DNA of 5,017 bases from Bryobacterales bacterium (GCA_003164075.1 PLRZ01000714.1:1-5017), one strand, 5' to 3'; shown: positions 1-5,017, counted from the stretch's first letter. Made by a program: numbers and translations. The notes: generated by a model from the letters alone, not told the origin.

Positions 1-9
1 GAGCCTCTG

Positions 10-219
10 CTATCGCTGGCCGGCCAGCCACACGGGCGCGTCAATTTCCACACGGGGATCCTCTGCCGGCAGTTCGCCATACTCCGCGGGAGTCGCGCGG
101 CCCTCCCACTCCACAGCGCGTTCCCGTAAACAGCGCTTGCAGAGGTACCTTCCATGGATGGGCCACAGAGCGTCAGTGTGCATGTTCCTGCACCACAATT
201 CGGCAATTCGATTCCACAT
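10..219 (-). CDS. Small Cys/His-rich hypothetical protein (69 aa)
   Basis: Function not recognised. The 69-residue product has its cysteines and histidines in the N-terminal half: C10, H14, H22, then a C-x2-C pair at C27 and C30 (local motif LCKRCL). This is the layout of a small zinc-knuckle or zinc-ribbon protein, although metal binding is inferred. W9, W19 and W38 add an aromatic core, and the C-terminal third is acidic and proline-containing. No signal peptide or membrane segment is visible. ATG at 219 is the first possible start after an in-frame stop upstream on this strand, and a purine-rich stretch (GGGGGGA) lies about 9 nt before it as a plausible ribosome binding site. It is transcribed away from the exporter operon. 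Short proteins of this kind with an 'xMHxxxxWPxHGxYxCxxC' look occur, as far as I remember, in Acidobacteriota genomes. The patterned Cys/His residues and the RBS favour a real gene over a chance ORF. Confidence 0.6.
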   Translation of the reverse strand: MWNRIAELWCRNMHTDALWPIHGRYLCKRCLRERAVEWEGRATPAEYGELPAEDPRVEIDAPVWLAGQR

Positions 220-238
220 AAAGTTTTTCCCCCCGAAG

Positions 239-267
239 GCCGTCTTTCTTACTGGGGGCCGGACGGC
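239..267. other. Possible stem-loop in the leader of the small divergent gene
   Basis: GCCGTC (239-244) and GACGGC (262-267) are perfect 6-bp inverted arms around a 17-nt loop, extendable by G-T pairs at both ends. On the minus strand this would fold within the 5' leader of the 69-aa gene, about 20 nt before its start. No U-tract follows on either strand in a position that would suggest a terminator. A 6-bp stem with a large loop may be chance in GC-rich DNA. Confidence 0.25.
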
Positions 268-319
268 TCTTGCAGACTACTGTGCAATTTATGTTCCGAG
301 GAGCTTTATCGGATCTTTC

Positions 320-348
320 TTGACTTTCCATTAATTCAAACGTATGAT
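320..348 (+). promoter_or_regulatory. Sigma70-type promoter of the exporter operon
   Basis: TTGACT (320-325) matches the -35 consensus at 5 of 6 positions. After exactly 17 bp, TATGAT (343-348) matches the -10 consensus at 5 of 6. The spacer is AT-rich. The predicted transcription start lies about 7 nt past the -10 box, near 354-356, only 5-7 nt before the repressor ATG at 361. The promoter should drive the regulator, outer-membrane factor, fusion protein and probably the ATPases as one transcript. Confidence 0.75.
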
Positions 349-353
349 TAAAT
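330..353. promoter_or_regulatory. Candidate TetR operator (24-bp imperfect palindrome)
   Basis: The 24 bp centred between 341 and 342 pair at 9 of 12 symmetric positions (mismatches at 333/350, 335/348 and 339/344). The site covers half of the promoter spacer and the entire -10 box, so a bound dimer would block RNA polymerase. Size and placement suit autorepression by a TetR-family dimer encoded directly downstream. AT-rich DNA yields such palindromes by chance fairly often, and the TTGCA repeat at 270-287 is a competing candidate. Confidence 0.4.
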
Positions 354-360
354 CAATCGA

Positions 361-993
361 ATGACTGAAACGCAAGGCAAAATCCTCGACACTGCGGAAC
401 GCTTATTCGCGGATCAAGGGTATGCCGGTACATCCCTTCGCCAAATCATCGCCGCTGCCGGAGTCAATTTGGCGGCCATCCACTACCATTTCGGCAGCAA
501 AGAAGAATTGCTCGACCATCTGGTCATGCGCAAAGCCGGCCCCGTCAATGCGGAACGGCTGGCGCTGCTGGACGGCTATGAAGCCGACGCCGGGGCCGCC
601 GCGGTACCCGTGGAGAAGCTCCTGCAGGCATTTCTGGAGCCGCCGCTGGCGCGAATCAAAGGGAGTCCCGACTTTGCCAAATTGATGGGCCGTCTGTACG
701 GTGAGGGCCTGATGCCCTTGATTGTCGAGAAGCATTTCCAACCCATGGTGAATCGGTTTCTGGCCGCGTTCGGCCGCGCCTTGCCAGGGTTGAGCGAGAC
801 GGAACTGGCGCTACGCCTGCAATTCATGGTGGGGGCGATGTCTCACACCATGTTGTTTGCGTTGCAATCGAAACTTCCGGGCTATCGACTCCCCTGCGAC
901 GGCGCTCTGCTGTTGCGCGAATTGATGGCGTTCGTGATCGGCGGGCTGCGCGCCCCCGCGCTAGTGCGTGAAAACACCGAGGAAAGTAAATGA
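361..993 (+). CDS. TetR-family transcriptional repressor (CecR-like by context)
   Basis: A 210-residue TetR/AcrR-type regulator that probably represses its own operon and is released by a pump substrate. The N-terminal DNA-binding domain covers about residues 5-55, with the family pattern ILDTAERLF (8-16), the GY-x2-TS turn (20-25), RQIIAAAGV for helix 2 and the turn, and the hallmark IHYHFGSKEELL (40-51) at the recognition helix and helix 4. Residues 60-205 form the variable helical ligand and dimer domain. ATG 361 is forced: an in-frame TAA lies at 349-351 and the next Met would remove the HTH. No Shine-Dalgarno precedes it, which agrees with a near-leaderless transcript from the promoter at 320-348. 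Its stop overlaps the next gene's start (ATGA, 990-993). In E. coli the YbhGFSR exporter is headed by the TetR regulator CecR (YbiH), so position and partners match. Orthology to CecR is inferred from context; the inducer is unknown. Confidence 0.93.
   Translation: MTETQGKILDTAERLFADQGYAGTSLRQIIAAAGVNLAAIHYHFGSKEELLDHLVMRKAGPVNAERLALLDGYEADAGAAAVPVEKLLQAFLEPPLARIKGSPDFAKLMGRLYGEGLMPLIVEKHFQPMVNRFLAAFGRALPGLSETELALRLQFMVGAMSHTMLFALQSKLPGYRLPCDGALLLRELMAFVIGGLRAPALVRENTEESK
979..993 (+). promoter_or_regulatory. RBS and ATGA stop/start overlap between repressor and outer-membrane factor
   Basis: GAGG (979-982) lies 7 nt before ATG 990, inside the last codons of the repressor. The repressor stop TGA (991-993) shares bases with that ATG. 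This is a standard translational coupling arrangement, and it ties pump channel synthesis to the regulator's mRNA. Confidence 0.8.
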
Positions 994-2318
994 GAAAAAC
1001 CTATCTACTCTTGCTCGCGGTCCGTCTGGCCATCGCCGCCGGACCGCTGCAGTTGAGCCTGAAGCGCGCCGTCGAGGTGGCCGTCTCCCCCGAAGGCAGC
1101 GCCCGTATCCAGCTTGCGGACGAGGCGCTCAAGCAGGCGCAAGCCCGCTCCCTGGAACAGCGGGCCGCGCTGCTGCCGAATCTGGATGCCGCCTTCAGCG
1201 ACCAGAGCCGCACCGAGAATCTGGCGGCCCTGGGATTTAATTCCAAAATCTTCAGCTCCATACCGATCCCGGGCTTCAGTTTTCCCAGTTTCGTGGGGCC
1301 CTTCACCACCGTGGATGCGCGCGTCAGCGGCTCGCAAACCGTCTTCGATTTCAGCACCATCCGCAAGTATCAAGCCTCCAAGGTAGGGGTCACCGCCGCC
1401 CGGTCCGACGCCAACTCCACCCAGGAACAGGTGGCGTCCCAAGTAGCGCGCGCCTATCTGGCCGCCGTCAAGGGCGACGCCGATGTGGAGACCGCGCTGG
1501 CTAACGTGACGCTCTCCGAAGCGCTGCTCCACCAGTCGGAAAACGAGAAGGAAGCCGGCACCGGCACGGGCATCGAAATCACCCGCGCCAAAGTGCAACT
1601 GGCCAACGACCGCCAGCGCCTGCTGGTGGCGCAAAACGGCCGCCACAGCGCCCATCTGCAACTCCTCCGCGACATCGGTCTGCGGCTGGACACGGAGTTG
1701 GAATTGACCGACAAGCTGCAGTACCTTCCCGTGGACGCCGTCACCCTGGATGCCGCCAAGGCGCAGGCCCTGAAAGAGCGCCCCGACCTCAAGGCGCAGC
1801 AGGACCGCGAAGCCAACGCCCGGCTCTCCGCCAGCGCCACCAAACTGGAGCGGCTGCCATCGCTGCAGGCCTTCGGCGACTACGGGTCCAACGGCACGGC
1901 CCTCAACAACTCGGTGCCCACGCGCACCGTGGGAATCTCGGTGAAGGTGCCGATCTTCGATGGCGGCCGGCGAGACGCCCGGCGCGAGGAATCGGCCTCG
2001 CAATATCGCGCCGAGACCGTGCGCACCAACGATCTCAAAGAGCAGATCGAACTGGACGTGAGGCTGGCGCTCGACGGTTTGCAGTCCGCCGAGCAGGAAG
2101 TCACCGTCGCCCAGGAGGGCCAGGACTTGGCCAATAACGAGCTCACCCAGGCGCGCCGGCGGTATGACGCCGGGGTGGCCGTCGGCGTGGAAGTGACCGA
2201 CGCGCAAACGCGCCTGGAGCGCGCCCGCGATAACCGGACCGATGCGCTCTACAGCTACAATCTGGCGCGCCTGGATCTGGCGCAGGCCATGGGCCGGGTG
2301 CGGAGCATGTTGCAGTAA
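990..2318 (+). CDS. TolC-like outer-membrane efflux channel (OEP family)
   Basis: A 442-residue outer-membrane factor forming, as a trimer, the exit duct of a tripartite efflux pump. The N-terminus MRKTYLLLLA looks like a secretion signal ending near residues 16-18 (AIAAG), although R12 interrupts its hydrophobic stretch. There is no lipobox Cys, so it is not an OprM-type lipoprotein. Two OEP repeats follow, about residues 22-235 and 250-440. Each has a beta-strand insert (about 62-125 with TVFDF, and about 288-325 with the family motif VPIFDGG) and long coiled-coil helices. The helix-turn tips recur in both repeats: EAGTGTGIEITRAK (188-201) and YDAGVAVGVEVTDAQ (392-406). The length is typical of the family. 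The start is supported by GAGG 7 nt upstream and the overlap with the repressor gene. The E. coli ybhGFSR operon has no such gene, so here the pump carries its own channel, placed directly before the fusion protein it should dock with. Confidence 0.92.
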   Translation: MRKTYLLLLAVRLAIAAGPLQLSLKRAVEVAVSPEGSARIQLADEALKQAQARSLEQRAALLPNLDAAFSDQSRTENLAALGFNSKIFSSIPIPGFSFPSFVGPFTTVDARVSGSQTVFDFSTIRKYQASKVGVTAARSDANSTQEQVASQVARAYLAAVKGDADVETALANVTLSEALLHQSENEKEAGTGTGIEITRAKVQLANDRQRLLVAQNGRHSAHLQLLRDIGLRLDTELELTDKLQYLPVDAVTLDAAKAQALKERPDLKAQQDREANARLSASATKLERLPSLQAFGDYGSNGTALNNSVPTRTVGISVKVPIFDGGRRDARREESASQYRAETVRTNDLKEQIELDVRLALDGLQSAEQEVTVAQEGQDLANNELTQARRRYDAGVAVGVEVTDAQTRLERARDNRTDALYSYNLARLDLAQAMGRVRSMLQ

Positions 2319-2320
2319 CC

Positions 2321-2334
2321 GGAGTCAAAAAATG
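2321..2334 (+). promoter_or_regulatory. RBS deciding the fusion-protein start
   Basis: GGAG (2321-2324) lies 7 nt before ATG 2332, in the 13-nt gap after the channel gene. It picks this ATG over the upstream in-frame ATG at 2242, which lies inside the channel gene and would add 30 residues ahead of the membrane anchor. Confidence 0.85.
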
Positions 2335-3504
2335 AAAAAGCCAATCGTCATCATCCTTATCGTAGTGGCCGTCGTCGTGGCCGGTGTCTATATCTATCGC
2401 GGCGCCAATAAAACCCCCGACAACCGCATCGTGGTCTCCGGCAATATCGAGCTCACCGAAGTCAACATCGCCTTCAAAACCGCCGGGCGGCTCATCGAGC
2501 GCACCGTCGATGAGGGCGACACAGTCAAGAAAGGGCAGGTAATCGCCCGGCTCGACCGCGACCAGTTAGTGGCCCAACGCGACCGCGAGGTGGCCGGCCT
2601 GCAGTCGGCCGAATCGCAACTGGCGCAGGCGCAGACCTCGCTCCAGTGGGAAAAGGACACGCTCGCCGCGGACATCGAACAGCGCACCGCCGACGTGGCG
2701 TCCAACGTAGCGCGCCTGGCCGAGCTGAAAAACGGCGCGCGCCCGCAGGAAAAACTGGATGCCCAGGCCGCCGTGGATTCGGCGCAGTCGGAGGTGGAGC
2801 GCTCCCGGAAGGATTGGGACCGCGCGCAGGTGTTGCACCGCGACGACGATATCTCCACCGCGCAATTCGATCAATACCGCAATCGCTGGGAGACCGCCGT
2901 GGCGGCGCTCAATTCCTCCAAAGAGCGGCAGGCGCTGGTGCTGGCCGGTCCGCGCGTGGAGGTGATCAACGCGCAGGTGGGGCAGTTGGAGCGGATGCGC
3001 GGCGCTCTGAAAATGGCGCAGGCCAACTCGCTCGAAATGAAACGGCGGGAACAGGAACTGACCACCCGCGCCGCCGAAATCGCCCGCTCGCGCGCCAGCA
3101 TTGCGCTCATCGATTCGCAACTTGCCGATACCATCGCGGCATCTCCCGTGGATGGCGTGGTGCTGGTGAAATCCGCCGACCCGGGCGAGGTCCTTTCGGC
3201 CGGCACCACCGTGGTCACCATCGGCGACATCGAACATCCCTGGCTGCGCGGCTACGTGGACGAGACCGACCTTGGCAAAGTGAAACTCGGCTCGAAAGTG
3301 AAGGTGACCACCGATTCCTACAAGGGCAAAGTCTACGACGGGCGCGTGAGTTTCATTTCCTCGGAGGCGGAGTTCACGCCCAAGCAGATTCAGACCCAGC
3401 AGGAACGCGTGAAGCTGGTGTACCGCATCAAAATCGACCTGGATAATTCCAGCCGGGAACTGAAATCCAACATGCCGGCGGATGCCGAGATCGTGCTGAA
3501 TTAG
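2332..3504 (+). CDS. ybhG: HlyD/YbhG-type periplasmic membrane fusion protein
   Basis: A 390-residue adaptor that links the inner-membrane ABC transporter to the outer-membrane channel. Residues 4-22 form a single N-terminal membrane anchor after MKK. The first half of the biotinyl-lipoyl domain is about 33-75 (VSGNIELTEVNIAF, then VDEGDTVKKGQVIARLD). A long alpha-helical hairpin spans about 80-265 and carries two G-x-R-x-E blocks (GARPQE 135-140, GPRVE 206-210). Its tip contains R164-x3-L168-x6-S175, the motif AcrA/MacA-type adaptors use to contact TolC. The second lipoyl half starts near 268 (ASPVDGVV, DPGEVLSAGTTV), followed by a beta-barrel domain (WLRGYVDETDLGKV). The region FTPKQIQTQQERVKLVYRI (348-366) is diagnostic of YbhG-like adaptors. 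E. coli YbhG, as I recall, is about 330 residues; the excess here lies mainly in the helical hairpin. The start is set by GGAG 7 nt upstream. It belongs with the channel gene before it and the ATPases after it. Confidence 0.93.
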   Translation: MKKPIVIILIVVAVVVAGVYIYRGANKTPDNRIVVSGNIELTEVNIAFKTAGRLIERTVDEGDTVKKGQVIARLDRDQLVAQRDREVAGLQSAESQLAQAQTSLQWEKDTLAADIEQRTADVASNVARLAELKNGARPQEKLDAQAAVDSAQSEVERSRKDWDRAQVLHRDDDISTAQFDQYRNRWETAVAALNSSKERQALVLAGPRVEVINAQVGQLERMRGALKMAQANSLEMKRREQELTTRAAEIARSRASIALIDSQLADTIAASPVDGVVLVKSADPGEVLSAGTTVVTIGDIEHPWLRGYVDETDLGKVKLGSKVKVTTDSYKGKVYDGRVSFISSEAEFTPKQIQTQQERVKLVYRIKIDLDNSSRELKSNMPADAEIVLN

Positions 3505-3575
3505 TTGGCAAGAACGCTCCCTAACGGTCGCGGCCCGGTAACAAGGCAAGCCATTTTTCGAAACAGACCTAACCC
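3505..3575 (+). other. 71-nt gap inside the operon, possible dispersed intergenic repeat
   Basis: This is the only sizeable gap in an otherwise overlapping gene string. It has no convincing promoter and no hairpin with a U-tract, so it is not an obvious terminator. The stretch CTCCCTAACGGTCGCGGC (3517-3534) resembles, from memory, a short sequence scattered between genes in Solibacter-like Acidobacteriota; I could not verify this. GGCAAG occurs twice (3507-3512 and 3546-3551). Confidence 0.35.
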
Positions 3576-4322
3576 ATGGAAGCCATCATCGAAACACACG
3601 ATCTGACCCGGCGCTTCGGCCCCATCACCGCCGTCGACCATCTCAACCTCAGCGTGCCGCGCGGGGAGATCTTCGGCCTGGTAGGTCCAGACGGCGCCGG
3701 CAAGACTACCACTCTGCGCATGCTCTGCGGCCTCATGGACCCCACCGAAGGCAGCGCCCGCGTGGCCGGCTTCGACGTCGCCACCCAGTCGCAGTCGGTG
3801 AAAGACCAGATCGGCTACATGGCGCAGCGCTTCGGCCTGTATGGCGACCTCACCGTCCAGGAGAACATGGATTTCTACGCCGACCTGTTCGGCATCGTGG
3901 GCGCGGAACGCCAGCGCCTCACCGTCGACCTGCTGCGCATGACCCGCATGGAGCCCTTTCGCTCGCGCCAGGCCGGCCGGCTCTCCGGCGGCATGAAACA
4001 GAAACTGGCGCTCATGTGCACCCTGCTGCACCATCCGCAAATTCTCTTTCTGGACGAGCCGACCAACGGCGTGGACCCGGTTTCGCGCCGCGATTTCTGG
4101 GCCATCCTGTACCAGTTGCTCAAAGACGGCATCACCATTTTCATGACTACCGCATATCTCGACGAGGCCGAACGCTGTAATCGCGTGGGACTGATGCACA
4201 AGGGCAAACTCATCCGCTGTTCGGCGCCCGACGTGATGAAGCAGGAGACCGGGTCGGTCAACCTGGAAGGAGCATTTATCAAGACGATTCAGATGGTGGA
4301 TGAACAGGCGGCGCGGCCATGA
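3576..4322 (+). CDS. ybhF: ABC transporter ATPase, equivalent to the N-terminal half of YbhF; H-loop His replaced
   Basis: A 248-residue cytoplasmic nucleotide-binding subunit of an ABC-2-type exporter. Walker A is GPDGAGKTT (37-45), the Q-loop residue is Q84, the signature is LSGGM (136-140), Walker B is ILFLDEP (156-162) with catalytic E161, and the D-loop is around D167. The H-loop position, normally His in a (S/T)TH motif, is A193 in TTAYLDEAE; codon 4152-4154 is GCA. The GPDGAGK form of Walker A and a non-His H-loop are also features of the first ATPase domain of E. coli YbhF as I recall it, so this matches that half. The C-terminus retains the EGAFIKTI segment that ends YbhF domains, but is about 60 residues shorter than the YbhF interdomain linker. 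An in-frame TAA at 3570-3572 makes ATG 3576 the first start; there is no clear Shine-Dalgarno. The stop overlaps the next gene (ATGA, 4319-4322). Expected to pair with the next ATPase as a heterodimer. Confidence 0.92.
   Translation: MEAIIETHDLTRRFGPITAVDHLNLSVPRGEIFGLVGPDGAGKTTTLRMLCGLMDPTEGSARVAGFDVATQSQSVKDQIGYMAQRFGLYGDLTVQENMDFYADLFGIVGAERQRLTVDLLRMTRMEPFRSRQAGRLSGGMKQKLALMCTLLHHPQILFLDEPTNGVDPVSRRDFWAILYQLLKDGITIFMTTAYLDEAERCNRVGLMHKGKLIRCSAPDVMKQETGSVNLEGAFIKTIQMVDEQAARP
4319..4322 (+). promoter_or_regulatory. ATGA overlap coupling the two ATPase genes
   Basis: The second ATPase starts at ATG 4319 and the first stops at TGA 4320-4322. Only a weak AGG (4306-4308) lies about 10 nt upstream, so reinitiation by the terminating ribosome is likely. 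That would give near-equal amounts of both subunits, as a heterodimer needs. Confidence 0.7.
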
Positions 4323-5017
4323 ACGGCAACGGTTGGGCAGTGGAAATCCACGACTTGGTGAAGACTTTCGGCTCCTTCGTGGCCGTGGACCACGTCTCGC
4401 TCCAGGTGCCCAAGGGCGAGATTTTCGGCTTCCTCGGACCCAACGGCGCGGGCAAGTCCACTACCATCCGCATGCTCTGCGGCCTGCTGACGCCCACCTC
4501 GGGGCAGGCGTCCGTCAACGGGCTCGACGTGGCTACGCAGCCCGAGGAAATCCGCAAGAACATCGGCTACATGTCGCAGAAGTTCTCTCTCTACGACGAC
4601 CTTACGGTGGAAGAGAACATCGATTTCTTCACCGGCATGTACGGCGTGCCGCAGGCCGTGCGCGCCCAGCGCAAGCAATACGTGCTTGAAATGGCCAACC
4701 TGACCGACCGCCGTTCCGCCATGACCCGAACGCTCTCCGGCGGCTGGAAACAGCGGCTGGCGCTGGGCTGCGCCATCCTGCACGATCCGCCGATCCTCTT
4801 CCTGGACGAGCCCACCTCGGGCGTGGACCCCATCGCGCGGAGAGCATTCTGGGCCCTCATCCACGACCTTTCCGAAACCGGCCACACCATCTTCGTCAGC
4901 ACCCATTACATGGACGAAGCCGAATACTGCCACCGCATCGCGCTGATGTACCGCGGCAAGGTGATCGCCCTGGGCACTCCGGCGGAACTGAAGCACGGTC
5001 TGGACTCGCACTTCCTG
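4319..5017 (+). CDS. ybhF: ABC transporter ATPase, equivalent to the C-terminal half of YbhF; 3' end beyond window
   Basis: Partial gene: 233 codons are present with no stop before the window ends, so only a short C-terminal tail is missing. It begins MNGNGWAVEIHDLVKTFG and is a canonical ABC ATPase: Walker A GPNGAGKST (40-48), Q-loop Q87 (YMSQKFSLY), signature LSGGW (139-143), Walker B ILFLDEP (159-165) with E164, D-loop GVDP (168-171) and H-loop H196 in STHYMDEAE. Trp at the fifth signature position replaces the usual Gln or Met. The SLYDDLTVEENI and STHYMDEAEYCHRIAL segments fit the second domain of E. coli YbhF. ATG 4319 is the first start after an in-frame TGA at 4301-4303. With intact motifs, it should supply the fully competent ATP site of a heterodimer with the preceding subunit. 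ABC-2 permease genes (YbhS/YbhR-like) are expected next, outside the window. Confidence 0.93.
   Translation, partial: MNGNGWAVEIHDLVKTFGSFVAVDHVSLQVPKGEIFGFLGPNGAGKSTTIRMLCGLLTPTSGQASVNGLDVATQPEEIRKNIGYMSQKFSLYDDLTVEENIDFFTGMYGVPQAVRAQRKQYVLEMANLTDRRSAMTRTLSGGWKQRLALGCAILHDPPILFLDEPTSGVDPIARRAFWALIHDLSETGHTIFVSTHYMDEAEYCHRIALMYRGKVIALGTPAELKHGLDSHFL

Larger units (their letters stand above)
220..360. promoter_or_regulatory. Divergent intergenic control region
   Basis: These 141 bases separate the minus-strand small gene from the plus-strand exporter operon. The half next to the operon (about 270-360) is AT-rich compared with the genes and holds the promoter and palindrome listed separately. 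The half next to the small gene is G/C-rich and holds a possible stem-loop (239-267). An additional inverted repeat, TTGCA-N8-TGCAA, lies at 270-287 upstream of the -35 box. I could not find a convincing promoter for the minus-strand gene: AT-rich hexamers exist but lack a good partner at 16-18 bp. Confidence 0.7.

Noticed and set aside
137..351. Two plus-strand ORFs of 65 aa across the small gene and the promoter region
   Set aside because: They overlap the better supported minus-strand gene and run through the promoter; no RBS and no protein-like pattern.
968..1240. 90-aa plus-strand ORF across the repressor/channel junction
   Set aside because: Out-of-frame shadow; Arg/Gly/Pro-rich translation typical of a wrong frame.
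1005..2207. 400-aa minus-strand ORF antisense to the channel gene
   Set aside because: It lies entirely opposite a clear TolC-like gene; long antisense ORFs are expected in GC-rich DNA with G/C third positions, and its translation is low-complexity Gly/His/Arg-rich without a recognisable domain.
2242..2331. N-terminal extension of the fusion protein from the ATG at 2242
   Set aside because: It would overlap the channel gene by 77 nt and bury the membrane anchor behind 30 out-of-frame residues; ATG 2332 has a GGAG at 7 nt and a normal MKK-plus-hydrophobic N-terminus.
2566..3549. 327-aa minus-strand ORF antisense to the fusion protein
   Set aside because: Shadow of the codon bias of the real gene; the His/Arg/Gly-rich translation has no family features.
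3537..3550. GGTAACAAGGCAAG resembles the 3' end of 16S rRNA (GTAACAAGGT)
   Set aside because: The match is about ten bases and is not flanked by any other rRNA sequence, so it is coincidental.
3505..3575. Terminator between the fusion protein and first ATPase
   Set aside because: No stable GC hairpin followed by a U-tract; the TTTTT at 3554-3558 has no adequate stem before it.
3501..4199. Minus-strand ORFs antisense to both ATPase genes (also 4289-5011)
   Set aside because: The two translations resemble each other only because the ATPase genes opposite them are paralogues; no independent coding evidence.

Overview
The window reads as one operon of a chromosomal multidrug or xenobiotic exporter, together with one small divergent gene. 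Coding sequence is GC-rich with strong G/C in third codon positions, while the intergenic promoter (about 270-360) is clearly AT-richer. Gene style, the small Cys/His protein and an intergenic sequence type point to an environmental Gram-negative bacterium, most likely Acidobacteriota (Bryobacterales / Solibacter-like). The Gram-negative part is firm because an outer-membrane channel is encoded; the phylum is inferred from memory of similar sequences and is not proven here.

Layout: (1) 10-219, minus strand, a 69-residue Cys/His-rich hypothetical protein. (2) 220-360, a divergent intergenic region with a near-consensus sigma70-type promoter (TTGACT, 17-bp spacer, TATGAT) and an overlapping 24-bp imperfect palindrome. 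The promoter sits so close to the first ATG that the mRNA should be leaderless or nearly so. (3) 361-993, a TetR-family repressor. (4) 990-2318, a TolC-like outer-membrane factor, overlapping the repressor by ATGA. (5) 2332-3504, a YbhG/HlyD-type membrane fusion protein. (6) 3505-3575, a 71-nt gap without a recognisable signal. (7) 3576-4322, an ABC ATPase matching the N-terminal half of YbhF. (8) 4319 to beyond the window end, a second ABC ATPase matching the C-terminal half of YbhF, again overlapping by ATGA.

How they work together: the order regulator, fusion protein, ATPase is that of the E. coli cecR-ybhG-ybhF-ybhS-ybhR cluster, with two differences. An outer-membrane channel gene is inserted after the regulator, and the double ATPase YbhF is split into two genes. 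The fusion protein has an intact R-x3-L-x6-S hairpin-tip motif, which in AcrA/MacA-type proteins docks onto TolC, so the locus appears to encode a complete tripartite pump. The two ATPases are asymmetric: the first has Ala in place of the H-loop His, the second is canonical. The membrane permeases (YbhS/YbhR-like ABC-2 proteins) are not in the window and are expected immediately downstream. I see no phage, IS, CRISPR, tRNA or rRNA. The system is a variant of a known exporter family rather than something wholly new; the most noteworthy points are the near-leaderless, probably autoregulated promoter and the split, asymmetric ATPase pair.
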